From Parapristionchus giblindavisi (Eukaryota; Nematoda; Chromadorea; Rhabditida; Diplogasteridae): a DNA stretch of 64,000 nucleotides. Both the position numbers and the translations under genes were made by a program. Positions 24,001 to 36,174 of the stretch are shown here, piece after piece. Position 1 is the stretch's first letter; each line of letters begins with the position of its first letter. The DNA is taken from NCBI GenBank assembly GCA_943737045.1, contig CALSFV010000224.1:62001-126000 (forward strand). Reading direction: 5' to 3'. The notes under the pieces are model-generated. The model had not been told where the DNA came from. It ran no database searches and was given only the letters and a program-made list of their open reading frames with translations.

Positions 24001-24920
24001 ATGTTACAAAGGACCAAGAGACTGCGCTGTTTCCATTCGAGGAGACTGCGTTGTTGTGTTTTTGATGACCACGGTGGACCTGAGGTTTGTAGTTTGATCT
24101 CTACATGGTGTAGTCTGATCTTTGATCTCAGGTCGCATCATACTTGCCGCGCACATGCCACCAACGTTTATCGAGGCCGGCGGACGAGCGGATGAGGCGA
24201 CGATTAAGCGAGCCTTTGAGATGGTGGGTACGGTAGTCTTTTATATTTATTATTATTTATTTATTTTCTTTTACGATAAACAGAGAGAAGTGAAGGTGAA
24301 ACTCAATAAGTAAAATTACGGAGGCGATTTTTCGTACATCGATTGCCTTTAAATTTTGCGGTGTAAGTAACGAGGTTGAAACGAGAAAGTAGCTAGTTAT
24401 AACGCCTTTGGGAATACCTCTCATTTCTTCACCCTAACACGTCCTCTCCATAAACTCGAGCATGGCCGTGTATGAGTTTTTTTATTGAATCTCGTTTACA
24501 ACGAGTATGAAAATTGTGCATTTTCGAGTTTGTGGAGATGACATCTTCTTGAATCTCAACTTTTTATATTTGATTATGGATAATCAATATCTAACCATGC
24601 TTATCTTTTGCAATAATAATCAGCACCCTTACTGCAGATTCGCGTATCACGATCCGATGTGAGAACGAGCGTTGGCGCTCTGGCGCCACTGCCGTAGTCG
24701 CGGCGGTGGACGCAAAATCAATCGCGCTCGGATGGTGCGGTGACTTGGCCATTCTCGTTCTGCGATCGCACTCGGTATGTGTAGTTTGATCTTTGATCTT
24801 TGATCTTTGAATTATTGATCTTTGATCTATCGATTGGTTGTTTCAGGTTGAGCGACTCAGCAAGTGTCATTCTCCCAGTGATCCGGTGAGTATTTTGATC
24901 TCAGAATGACTTTATTATTC

Positions 24921-25151
24921 AGTGATGGTCTATCAATATCCCAGACCCTTCAAATGCGTGTGGGTACCTAGATTTTGGGTCAAAAACGAGTGTGGGTAAC
25001 CCGATTTTGAGATAAAAACGCATGTGGGTACCCCAAAATCGTGAAAATTTCAAGAAAATCATCAATTTAAGGTCCAATTTTGCGGGTGGGTACCCATGAA
25101 AGGCGAATTTTTGCGGGTGGTTCTATCCCATGGGATAACCATAGACCATGT
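24921..25151. mobile_element. MITE family 6 (CAG..ATGGTCTAT termini)
   Basis: The termini are CAGTGATGGTCTAT and ATAGACCATGTCTG. TTATTATT lies on both sides, an 8-bp target duplication. The body repeats gtgtgggtaccc and ggtcaaaaacg. The functional fem-2 copy reads straight through actttattattcaaac at the matching place. Confidence 0.75.
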
Positions 25152-25398
25152 CTGTTATTATTCATTTTACCGTATATCATCGTTCTCTCATTACAGAGTA
25201 CGGTCTTATTCTGGCTTGCGATGGTGTCAGCGACGAACTCGAAGACGCCGACTTCTACACGCACATTCGGGAATTCTGCATGAAGAACCCTGTCACAGGT
25301 ACGGTAGTTTGGAATTTTTGAATTTATGAATTCCCGCCAGATTTCCATCGAGAAAAAAAGATTCTTCACGGGTTACTATAGTTTTGAAATTGTGATCA

Positions 25399-25475
25399 TA
25401 GGTCGAAAAGTGCGGTACAAACTACGAAGCCTGACCGTATTTTGCGAATTTACAACTTAGCTGTTCGACCTACAT
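25399..25475. mobile_element. Short family 2-like MITE
   Basis: Ends cataggtcgaaaagtgcgg and gctgttcgacctacat match family 2 termini. A related copy is at about 17,565-17,647 in fem-2 intron 14, so it predates the duplication. Another pair of related short elements is at 18,058-18,152 and 26,048-26,153. Confidence 0.6.
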
Positions 25476-27303
25476 ATTAAAATAGAAATATATCATAGTT
25501 AAACATGCAAATGTACTCATGAAATTAGATATTAGTGAATCAAGAGTAGTTATTAATTGAGGCGAGATTCAATGTTTCGGCCATTAGGTTTATATGCTAT
25601 CATAATCCAATTCCAACCCCGTCGATTCATGCCACTCAACCTTTTCATTACAAGAAAGATATAGGTAGCGACGATAACGCACTTGTTTGGTTAGGCAGCT
25701 CAATCAAATTGATCTATAATATATCTAATCAAATCAAATTATACTTTTTCTACTTTGATCTTTGATCTTTGATCTCTCCTTTCCAAACCCTCACGTTTTA
25801 TTGTTTGTTCATAATTTTTCCATCTCTCCGCTCTTTTCTTCCCCACCCTGCTGAATTCATGCCGCGCTGTCTTTTCATAGCGTCAAAGTTTTCGGTCATA
25901 ACGTTGTGTATTTAGAATTGGACGATTCAAATCATCATAGTATTTCAATGATATTAGAATAAACTGTAAATCTATAATCGAGTCCTTACACGATTGATTT
26001 TTGATCTCACTTTACCTCTCCCATTTTGCCCTTTATCTATAATTCATAGGTCGAAAGTGGGTTACAAGCTGCATAGCCCGGTCGTATTTTGTGACTTTTT
26101 GTTGAAAACCTGGCCCTATTTTGTAACATGATTCTACCTATTCGACCTATGGTTGTGATCTTTGATCTTTATGTATCTAATGATCGTTGATCTTTCCTTC
26201 AGACTGGTTCCTCCTCTCGTCCCATCTGTGCTCGGTGACCAAGGCTCTCGGTTCATCCGACAATCTCACCTGTCTCTTCGCCTTTCTCCGTCCGCCCTCG
26301 GAACTCTGGGCGGTCTTCGCGCCCGATCCACCCACGGATGATGAGACAGAGTGAGCGACCGCGTACGCGTGACAATGTACGCGTCGCGGTTAGTCATTGA
26401 TTATTACTGTACTCTTCCTACTATGATATAGTTCTACTGTCTGCTCATTCTTCCAATTTCAAAATCTCAAGTGCTCACACGTATATACATACAAATGCTC
26501 TCAGTTGATTGATGTTTTGTCACTTACACATTCATTATTGATTGATTATATATATTATTGATTATATTCTTGCATGATTGCCTTGCTTCTCTTTTGTAGT
26601 ACACGTCACCCCCACTTATATATATTTATGTGTATGACCCAATTGCACACTGGCCGCACTTGTTGATTACGGTAGTAGCCCCTCGCTCCCTGTCCCCACA
26701 TGTACATGTTCTCCGTATCATCGCATATTGCTTGTTCGTTCCGGTCTCTATATCCTCACCGCACCTGTAACCCGATTCAATTGAAGAAAAATGTGCTCAT
26801 TATCCCCCCGACCACCCATAGACTAGTGCATAATCCACCAAGCAATACCGTAGTGCTACTGTAGCTGATTGTCTCCCGCCACGCTATGTATACCGTATAA
26901 GTGCCGTGTTCCTCATATCGATTGATTTTGCTTCCCTGATTATTTATTTCCTATTATTATTATTGTATATTCCACACACAGACGCTAGCTTTCGCCGATT
27001 GTGAGAAGTGCCTGACTTATGTACTAGCCCCGAGAATGTCCCTCCTTACTTTCCCATACACTACTGCTATGTTTTTGTTCAAAAGAATATGTTTTGTTTT
27101 AGCTTGGTCTTGTCTATATTTTGGCGCTTACTTTACACGTCCCAAAACGATGCAACAAACTACTGAACACGATGCTACAGTACTCATTCTCAACCATATC
27201 AATCAATCAATTGTTTAGAGAGAGTTTTTGAGAGAAATTTATTGATTTTTGTGTCCCTTTCCATTGTAGTCTACTAGTATATATGTGAGAATGTGGGCAC
27301 TAG

Positions 27304-27432
27304 GTCGGATGAGAACCGATGTATAACAACCGACTGGATGATAACCATTTGTAGTATATTTTCTTACTTTGTCTCTCGTATGCAAATAGTTATCATCCAG
27401 TCGGTTCTTATTCATCGGTTCTCATCCGACCT
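27304..27432. repeat. Inverted repeat, copy 2
   Basis: Same structure as at 19,296-19,435, carried along in the duplicated 3' flank. Confidence 0.8.
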
Positions 27433-28661
27433 AGTGCCGAAAATGTGTATAGTATCTCCGATGTCAATCCAGTAACAACACCAACCATGTACATAGTATA
27501 TTGACACGCCCCCCCCCCTTTCTCTGTAACTTCTATATTTTGTAACACACCAGAATGAGACTGTTTGATAAACGATTAAGAACTGTAGATTCATATTTTT
27601 GCCAGTTTACGATATGCGATTCATGAAATGTAATATAATGACGATATGGGTATGCATCACAGTTTTCTCTTCATTTTTATAGCCAGAACGACCGCTCGAC
27701 ATGTAATAATAATAATTTATTACATGTCATATGTAGAGGGGGTCAAAGCAGCTCAACATGTAAACTCTCTCAAACTCAACGCTCTCTCGTAGGTCTGGCT
27801 TTCAGAGAGTGTGTTTGAACTAGAATGCTGTGACATAAAAACAGAATCTAAAAGTGCATGAAGTCATCGTGTAGTTTGTTGATTTAGTATTCGCTTGAGA
27901 CGCGAACCAATGATCAGAGATATTACGTGATATGTGTCGGTGTAATGTCTCCTCTTCCTCTTCACTATAGGCTCTATCTATAGAACAACAACTGCTTGGA
28001 TGATGTCACTTCAGGATTGTCAGAAAGACTTCAGTTTAGCCTTATTGATTTTACGCAGTCGTTTTTTAAGATTAAAAATCAGGAAAACCAGTTCGAAAAA
28101 TTGATCTTTGATCTTTTCATTATCTTTTTCCTGCTTTCCTAGTTCTTCCATTTGCAATGTCCTTGACCATATATCTGACACGCGGGGCTACCTACAATAA
28201 AGCAGAAGCTTCCGTTTCCAATACCGTATGCCTGATCAAAAATCTGACACGTTCTATTGCCTACAATGAAGCAGGGGCTAATCAGAGAAAAGGAAAGTGA
28301 CGCCTTCCTAGCAGTTGTTCGTGTAGATATAGATCATCGAGGAAGCTCTTACGACTGAGACAAGGCTCAGTGATCTTAGTGTTGCGAGAGCGACAAAGAA
28401 AGGGGGTAATAGAGTTGAAGTTGTTTGTTTTGAGTTGTGTAGTTGAAACGTTGAAAGTTTTAAATCTCTCATCAACTGAATTTATTTCGTGAGGTGTGGA
28501 TGTTGCGATCAAAAATGAACAATATCTCAATCCTTATTTATTGGTAACAGCGATCCCATGAGATTCAGGAAGAATCACGAATGGGCAACGTTGTCTCGAA
28601 GGAGGTTGAGGATCGTGCTCAGGAACTGCACTAATGATTGAGTGGGCTTGGACACCGTCGG

Positions 28662-31600
28662 CTAAGCAATGAGATGGAGGTTACGTTGCTTCTTCTTCTT
28701 CTTGTTCTTGATAGTATCAGCGGATTGGACGACAGTTGAGCTAGAAGTCGATGACTTTGACATCGACTTTGCCTGAACGATTATACTATCATTAGGAAGG
28801 AGGGTACAGTATCTCGCGGGATACGGTATGCCTAGATTACAGTATGTTCAAGAATTTTTACGGTATCAGTAAGGTAGGATACATGGTAGAATACGGTAGA
28901 CGATAAACGATAGAATACGGTAGAGTAGAGAATACAGTAGTATATCGGTAGAATATGGTTCGCACTAACCATTTTACTATCAATGGCCAATGAAACCGAT
29001 TCAAAGCGGTTATTCTCGCCAGTATCGATCTCCGGTTGGTCAGTAGACACCACGGGTCCCTTAACGATATTCTTTTAAAAAATCAATCGATAATTGATTA
29101 CTGCTCAAAGCTACCGTATCCAACATTCCAACATGATCGTAAACAAACGTCATTGAACGATCAAGCCGCTTTAATTTTAGTTCATACCTTCTCCTTGGGT
29201 TCAGTATTCTGCTTGACTGGAGTGAGTAGTTCAAGTTCCTTGACCACTTGTGCCATCGACCAACGCTCTTCCGGGACTGCCTCGAAACATCGCTTCTGAA
29301 GCGATGATTATGGTGGCGAGGATTACGGTAGCATGGGATAGATAAAGGTACGGTATAATGGATGAGTGTGATTTATGTTTTGGACATTTAAAGTTTTGGA
29401 CAGATTTGCTCGGTTAACCTCAAGCATTTCGGCGAGATGTTTGTTCTCCATCTTCTCTGACAAATCCAGATGCTTGCCACTCTTGACATATCGAAGCACC
29501 TGAAACGAGCATCAAAGATTATAGGCAAATATCAACGTACTCTACCATATACTGTAATCTACCCTACACCGTACTCTACCATATGCAGTAATCTACCGTA
29601 TACCACGTACGTCTAGGGTGTTCATCCCTGGATAAGGCTCAGCTCCATTGTTGAAGATCTCCCAAACGAGAACTCCTGTGAAAAATATTAGTTACAGTAA
29701 TCCGCGACAACCGATGCGGGAGCCAACCGTAACTCCACACGTCAGACTTCTTCGTGTAAATGGCAGACTTGAGCGTCTCGGGAGCGAGCCAACGGATCGG
29801 GACCTGAAGAGATTATTGATTGATAAATCGATTGATCGATTTAATGCTACCTTGTTCTTCGGATTCATCTGGTAAAACTCGCCCACTCTCGACAGGCCGA
29901 AATCCGAGATTTTCACCTAAGCAGGAATACGATAAAAATCGATGAAAAACAATCGATTATCTAACATTTCCATTTCCATAGAGGCAATTACGAGCAGCTA
30001 TATCACGATGAATACAGTTGCGCTTGTGGAGATATTCGATGCCCCAAGCGGCCTGAAATATTGATTTATTGATTTATCGATTGATCAACTTGCCTGGCAA
30101 GTCATCTCGACGCGCTTCTCCTGTGGTAGCTGCTCATGCTTACTGAGAAACGAGTCGAGGGCGCCGTCGGTAGCCTGCATAACAGGGCTGGGATTTCCGT
30201 TTTTCCGATTTTCCGACCTTTTTCGGAAAATTTTGATTTTCCGATTTTCCGAAAATTTTTCGGAAAATTCGGAAAATTTCCAGTGAGTAAAAGTCATTGA
30301 ATAAAATATTTTTCTCACGAAAATATAGATTAAAAACATTTATAGTGACTTAAAGTCATTGAATAATTTTTTTTCTCGTAAAAATATACGTTAGAAAACA
30401 TTTATAGTGACTTAAAGAGAGAGTAACCCCCTTGAAAAAAACAAAGTCCGGAAAATCAGTTTTGAATTCCCGCCAATCTAAAATTGGCGTCTTACAAAAC
30501 GATAACTCTGCCACGACATACGATGTGTTGCCTGACATTTATTGAAAAGTAATTTTACATACTAGTTTTGCATGTCACACCGATAATTTAGCTAGCTATA
30601 TGCAAATCGCCATATACAGATTCCATCAAGCCATATCTCACACCTTATAATAGCACCTTCAATTGACACCCATAGTCTAATGGTAAGTGTCCGGTTGAAT
30701 GAACGATCGAGCGGGTTCGAGTCCTGACCTTTGCTAATGATTTTTGTCATTATTTCCTATATCTGTGGCAGAGTTATCGCGTTGGGGAACAATTGCGGGA
30801 ATTCAAACACTGAAAAGTAGAGGGATTACTGTCCCTTTAAAATCATTGAATAAAATCTCTCGTCCATGATAATATTGAGTTACTCATTCGAAAAATTAAC
30901 ACCTACCAAAACTGACTTAATAGTTCTAAAGATGCTGTTATATTTTTATATTTTGAGTTTCAAAATAAACTCATTACAGTATCTCATTACATATCTCATT
31001 ACAGTATCTCATTACAGTATCTCATTACAGTATCTCATTACAGTATCTCATTACAGTATCTCATTACAGTATCTCATTACAGTATCTCATTACAGTATCT
31101 CATTACAGTATCTCATTACAGTATCTCATTACAGTATCTCATTACAGTTTCTCATTACAGTATCTCATTACAGTATCTCATTACAGTGTCTTATTACAGG
31201 GTCTCATTACAGTATCTCCTTACTTACTTAGTTACTTAGTAGATCCATCTTCAGCGGGCGGGGCCGCGTGGATCACAATTCCTCCATATTTCTCTATTGC
31301 GTGCGCGTGTAGTCCAGTGTTGATAGGGCGTCCGTGAAGCGGAGGATCGGGTTGATCTCCCGGTGCTGTAGGGCATCTTCGCGTACTCCTCGATTGAGTC
31401 ACTCCATCTGGCGGGGGGTCGTCCGGGTGGTCGTATGAGGTCGGGAGGGGGGAACCACTGCGTGACACGAGTGGACCATCTGTCGTCTTCTCTCCTTAGG
31501 ACGTGACCTGCCCAACGGTGTTTCGCTCGTCGTATGTAGTCCATCGGATCGGTTACGAGAGAGATCCGGCGGACGTCCTCGCTCGTAATACTTCTTTGTC

Positions 31601-34600
31601 GCATCGTGTGGAGATTCGTGCTGATTAGTGATCTCTCTAGTGCACGATGGGAGGTCTGGATGAAGGAGGTGACGGTCTTCGTGAGGGGCCATGTCTCGGC
31701 GGCGTAGCATAGAGCGGGGAGCACGTGAGAGTCGAAGAGAGATGAGCGAAGTTTGGGATCTTGGAGTTGGCTGGTGATCTCTCGAATACTGCCGTATGCG
31801 GCCCATGCCGCTCTCTTCCTCCTCAGAAGTTCAGTATGCAACTGACCATCTGCTCGGAGTTCGCGTCCGAGGTAGACGTACGAGTCGGTCTCTTCGAGTG
31901 GTTCTCCGTTGAGAGTGATTCCGGGTCCAGGACACCACGCGTTCTTCATGAGCTGCGTCTTCTTCCTGTTGATGGAGAGGCCGATCTTCTTTCCTGATTC
32001 CGCCAGCTCGTTCAGCATTCTCTGGAGTGCGGTCGTGTCCGTTCCGAGTAGAACGATGTCGTCAGCGAATCGCAGGTGCGAGAGCCATTTCCCATTGATC
32101 AGCACTCCTTCTTCACTCCAGTCAAGGTTCTTCATGCAATCTTGGAGAGCGGCAGTGAAGAGCTTCGGCGAGATGGTGTCGCCCTGTCTAACTCCTTTCT
32201 CGATGGGAATACGGACTGGTCGCTCAAAGGGCTTCATCTCCGTGTAGCATCCAGAGTTGAGCGCCTCCAGGCAGTGTACGTAGGAGGGGTCGGCTCCTTG
32301 ATGCGTCAGGGAGTTGAGCACAGCAGGAATTTCGACTGAGTCGAAGGCCTTGCAGTAGTCGACGAAGACGAGGGCGAGTGGGAGTCGGTATTCACGGTGG
32401 TGTTCAATGAGGGCGGAGAGGGTGTGTATGTGGTCCATACATCCGAATCTTCTTCGAAAACCAGCTTGCTCTACTGGTTGGGCGTCGTCCAGAGTCGTCT
32501 CCATTCTTGTGACCATAACCTTAGTGAAGAGCTTGTAAGGGACGGAGAGAAGGGCGATAGGGCGAAAGTTGTTGAGGTCACAGCGATCTCCCTTCTTGTG
32601 GATGAGGATTGAGGAGGAAGATTTCCATTGTCCTGGATACTGCTGTGACTGCAGGTATCGGCTAAACCGCGAGGAGAGTAGGGAATGAAGGAAGCTGCCT
32701 CCGTGTCGTAGCATTGGGCCCGTAATCTTGTCCGGTCCAGCTGCGCCGTCCTTCTTCGTACTTGTAATGGCGGTGCGGATTTCGGAAGGAAGGATGGGTA
32801 ATGGTTCGTCGGCTGGTGGGGTGGGGCAACGAGGAATCGGCGTTTCGGAGCGGAAGAGATCTGAGTAGAACTCCTTCACACGCTCTTCAATTCCAGTTCG
32901 ACTCGTTACCGGTGATCCGGATTGGTCGTACACTGCATCCATCGGAGTCCTCGCTTTCGATAGGCTCTTACAGTATCTCATTACAGTATCTCATTACAGT
33001 TTCTCATTACAGTATCTCATTACAGTATCTCATTACAGTATCTCATTACAGTATCTCATTACAGTATCTCATTACAGTATCTCATTACAGTATCTCATTA
33101 CACTATCTCATTACACTATCTCATTACACTATCTCATTACACTATCTCATTACACTATCTCATTACAGTATCTCATTACAGTATCTCATTACAGTATCTC
33201 ATTACAGTATCTCATTACAGTATCTCATTACAGTATCTCATTACAGTATCTCATTACAGTATCTCATTACAGTTTCTCATTACAGTTTCTCATTACAGTA
33301 TCTCATTACAGTATCTCATTACAGTATCTCATTACACTATCTCATTACACTATCTCATTACAGTATCTCATTACAGTATCTCATTACAGTATCTCATTAC
33401 AGTTTCTCATTACAGTATCTCATTACAGTTTCTCATTACAGTATCTCATTACAGTATCTCATTACAGTATCTCATTACAGTATCTCATTACAGTATCTCA
33501 TTACAGTATCTCATTACAGTTTCTCATTACAGTATCTCATTACAGTTTCTCATTACAGTATCTCATTACAGTATCTCATTACAGTATCTCATTACAGTAT
33601 CTCATTACAGTATCTCATTACACTATCTCATTACAGTATCTCATTACAGTATCTCATTACAGTTTCTCATTACAGTATCTCATTACAGTTTCTCATTACA
33701 GTATCTCATTACAGTATCTCATTACAGTATCTCATTACAGTATCTCATTACAGTATCTCATTACAGTATCTCATTACAGTATCTCATTACAGTATCTCAT
33801 TACAGTATCTCATTACAGTATCTCATTACAGTATCTCATTACAGTATCTCATTACAGTATCTCATTACAGTATCTCATTACAGTATCTCATTACAGTATC
33901 TCATTACAGTATCTCATTACAGTATCTCATTACAGTTTCTCATTACAGTATCTCATTACAGTTTCTCATTACAGTATCTCATTACAGTATCTCATTACAG
34001 TATCTCATTACAGTATCTCATTACAGTATCTCATTACAGTATCTCATTACAGTATCTCATTACAGTATCTCATTACAGTATCTCATTACAGTATCTCATT
34101 ACAGTATCTCATTACAGTATCTCATTACAGTATCTCATTACAGTATCTCATTACAGTATCTCATTACAGTATCTCATTACAGTATCTCATTACAGTATCT
34201 CATTACAGTATCTCATTACAGTATCTCATTACACTATCTCATTACACTATCTCATTACAGTATCTCATTACAGTATCTCATTACACTATCTCATTACAGT
34301 ATCTCATTACAGTATCTCATTACAGTATCTCATTACAGTATCTCATTACAGTATCTCATTACAGTATCTCATTACAGTATCTCATTACAGTATCTCATTA
34401 CAGTATCTCATTACAGTATCTCATTACAGTATCTCGTAACCCTTACCAGTTCCATTACGAGCATTAGTGGTTCCTGCCCCGCAGCAACACCATATAGCCG
34501 AACCACGTTTGGATGATGAAAGTTACGCATGAGTCGAGCCTGAATTATTGATTATTATTTGAAGATGGTATACTGTACGGTCACGACCCGGTTACGATAT

Positions 34601-35681
34601 TTGAAGCTACGGTACTGTATGGGTACACCACGGTTCGATATTTGAAGCTACGGTACTGTCTGATACACCCCGGTAACGATATTTGAAGCTACGGTACTGT
34701 ATGGGTACACCACGGTTACGATACCTCGCGCATAATGTCCTTGATCTGCTCCTTAGTGAGTGCATCGAGTTTAGCCTATATAGCACAATTATCGATTGAT
34801 TTTCGAAATTATCGATTGATTACCAATTTGATGGCTACATTGATCAGCTTCTCCTTGCCATTCTTGCGACGTTTCTTCAGTTTACCCTTGTGCACTTCAC
34901 CGAATGCACCCTCTCCCAACTTCTTGGTTGTTTCTGAAAAGGGAAATCGTACAGAACAGATCGTGGTTGCATATACCTATATTGTCATGGTCGAGTTCCC
35001 ATTTCTGACGAAGCACTGGCTTCAAGAGTGCGATGGGCTGAAATTGTTTTCAACGTTATCGGATCGAATTGTTTTCCTATGCATAGCTTGAATAGCTATG
35101 TTACAGATTTGCAAAATGTGGTCAGATTTCACTAAATTCACTCGTGTTTTCGTAACAAAAAACGCGGTTTTCAAAAAATGAGGTCGGGATTTCAAAAATG
35201 CCAAAATGTCAGTATATGGTATGCTGATATTGATACAGTATGACACGGTATCCTATGTTTCCACTAACAGGCTTCGTTCCGATAGGCTCCTTCTGGTAGT
35301 GCTCCACGATCGCAACGATTGAATCGAACGTTTTCTGTCCGAACAGTGTAAACTTTCCTTCCTTACAGCCAATGACGAAATGTTTTACCTATCAAAGTTC
35401 AAAGATCAATAGAGGAGGAGTCTCTTAGAGATCAAAGATCAATTGTGTTCGTTCTCACCAGGTTGTTCTCCTTGTCTGTTTGTACGGATAAGACAAAGTC
35501 TCGTTTGCCCGGTGCAGCGGGTTCAGTCAGACGAAGTAACCAATCACCGGTCTCTATTAGCATTTCCTGAGAAAAAGGACCAAGTGCTTGGGAAAGTCTG
35601 CGGAGCTTGCTCTACCTTTATGTCTTCTCTTGGTAAGAGTCCATGATAGTAGTTCGCTTTAGCGAGCTCTTTGTCTACCAT
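28662..35681 (-). CDS. SH2-domain non-receptor tyrosine kinase (Fer/Fps-like, short form)
   Basis: Sixteen exons join in frame to 461 residues: 35681-35616, 35566-35459, 35388-35269, 35037-34977, 34933-34824, 34775-34725, 34539-34447, 30174-30094, 30052-29966, 29916-29851, 29803-29728, 29675-29611, 29499-29419, 29295-29188, 29071-28970, 28772-28662. SH2 domain, residues ~11-98: [11 protein letters not shown], then GDWLLR with the phosphotyrosine-binding Arg. Kinase domain: GEGAFGEV (125-132), VAIK (K154), REARLM (E172), HRDIAARN (D247), DFG (264-266), activation-loop Tyr (Y274) and WLAPE. The tail is Ser/Lys-rich. The layout matches the nematode-expanded SH2-kinase group that lacks an F-BAR domain; substrates are unknown. 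Intron 7 is 4,272 bp. Intron 8 has a GC donor (CAG|GCAAGT). All catalytic residues are present, so it is probably active. Confidence 0.93.
30182..30300. repeat. Short ttttccg-repeat insertion
   Basis: After GGGCTGGGATTTCCG the sequence is made of ttttccg / cggaaaa words that fold back on each other. The opening gggctgggattt is shared with 43,629-44,061. It is in kinase intron 7. Confidence 0.5.
30422..30830. mobile_element. Foldback element with tRNA-like centre
   Basis: Inverted pairs: agtaacccccttgaaaa / agtagagggattact, ttgaattcccgccaat / attgcgggaattcaa, and cgataactctgccac / gtggcagagttatcg. The centre (30,664-30,735) reads TAGTCTAATGGTAAG and GGGTTCGAGTCC, like Pol III A and B boxes; CGGG-TTCGAGT-CCTG makes a T-arm-like hairpin. 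It is in kinase intron 7. Confidence 0.65.
30975..31217. repeat. 13-bp minisatellite (cagtatctcatta), left tract
   Basis: About 18 head-to-tail copies of cagtatctcatta, ending next to the 3' end of the RTE-like element. It is the same unit as the tract at 32,968-34,437. Confidence 0.97.
31232..32970 (-). mobile_element. 5'-truncated RTE-like non-LTR retrotransposon
   Basis: An open frame of about 570 codons (32970 to 31251) encodes a reverse transcriptase: [44 protein letters not shown] and the catalytic box [11 protein letters not shown]. The C-terminus has [13 protein letters not shown] and [11 protein letters not shown], the tail typical of RTE-clade elements. The apurinic endonuclease expected upstream is absent: the frame starts inside a minisatellite unit, so the element is 5'-truncated. 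It lies antisense-free, in the same orientation as the host kinase gene, within intron 7. The frame has no internal stop, suggesting recent insertion. Confidence 0.88.
32968..34437. repeat. 13-bp minisatellite (cagtatctcatta), right tract
   Basis: About 113 tandem copies with two common variants (cactatctcatta, cagtttctcatta). Thirteen is not a multiple of three, so one frame stays open and yields a 13-residue protein repeat that is an artefact. The tract begins 10 bp from the kinase exon 7 donor. Confidence 0.97.
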
Positions 35682-36174
35682 CTTGAGAGCGACGTTGACG
35701 ACGACTGCTTACAGTAATATGGTGAATACCTGAACGGGGATAGATAAACGGAGTTGGCTAAGGCCAATGAGGAGCTCCAAAGTGAGCTCCAAAGAGCTCC
35801 AAAGTGAGCTCCAACAAGCTCCAAAGTGAGCTCCAATCCTCCAAATACCCACCGAAGAACAGAGCGTCCACCAGCCGACCGTCTCGTAAGAGTAGTAGGA
35901 ATGAAAATGATCAGAAATAATTCCACCTAAAGTTGAAAATGGATTGAACATGGAAATTCAATTAACATCTTTCAATTGTCTGATGAAGAAAGGTCATTCA
36001 ATTATGCATTGTTCTTTAAAATGTAGATTAGATAATTCGATTTTAATATTGGTGTCGATGCAATAAAGGAATTGAGTCTTGATCTTGCTTTCGAGATATT
36101 TTCAGCCGCATGGTTTTCCGCGTAGCTCGATATATAGCGAAGGGCATGGCAGACTGATCTTTGATCTTTCTTGC

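Larger units (their letters stand above)
24033..26354 (+). pseudogene. fem-2 partial duplicate, exons 8-11 and 14-15, broken
   Basis: Counterparts of fem-2 exons 8 (24033-24084), 9 (24133-24229), 10 (24638-24774), 11 (24847-24885), 14 (25197-25298) and 15 (26203-26354) are present. Exon 8 has lost 2 nt and changes FDGHGG to FDDHGG; exon 9 has lost 1 nt; exon 10 changes WCGDS to WCGDL. Exons 12-13 are deleted and a family 6 MITE lies at the deletion. Joining exon 11 (phase 0) to exon 14 (phase 2 entry) would shift the frame. There is no counterpart of exons 1-7. This copy cannot make a PP2C enzyme; an RNA role cannot be excluded. Confidence 0.92.
24033..28400. repeat. Segmental duplication, copy 2
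   Basis: Colinear with 15,055-20,290 but about 1 kb shorter. The offset grows from about 8,001 at the exon 15 stop to about 8,970 at exon 8, because copy 1 gained MITEs and copy 2 lost exons 12-13. Confidence 0.9.

Noticed and set aside
30975..34437. CRISPR-like array of short repeats
   Set aside because: The repeats are directly head-to-tail with no unique spacers, in a eukaryotic intron.
32801..34516. 571-codon plus-strand frame with a 13-residue protein repeat
   Set aside because: It is the 13-bp minisatellite read in the one frame without stops, and it runs through the antisense of the RTE fragment.
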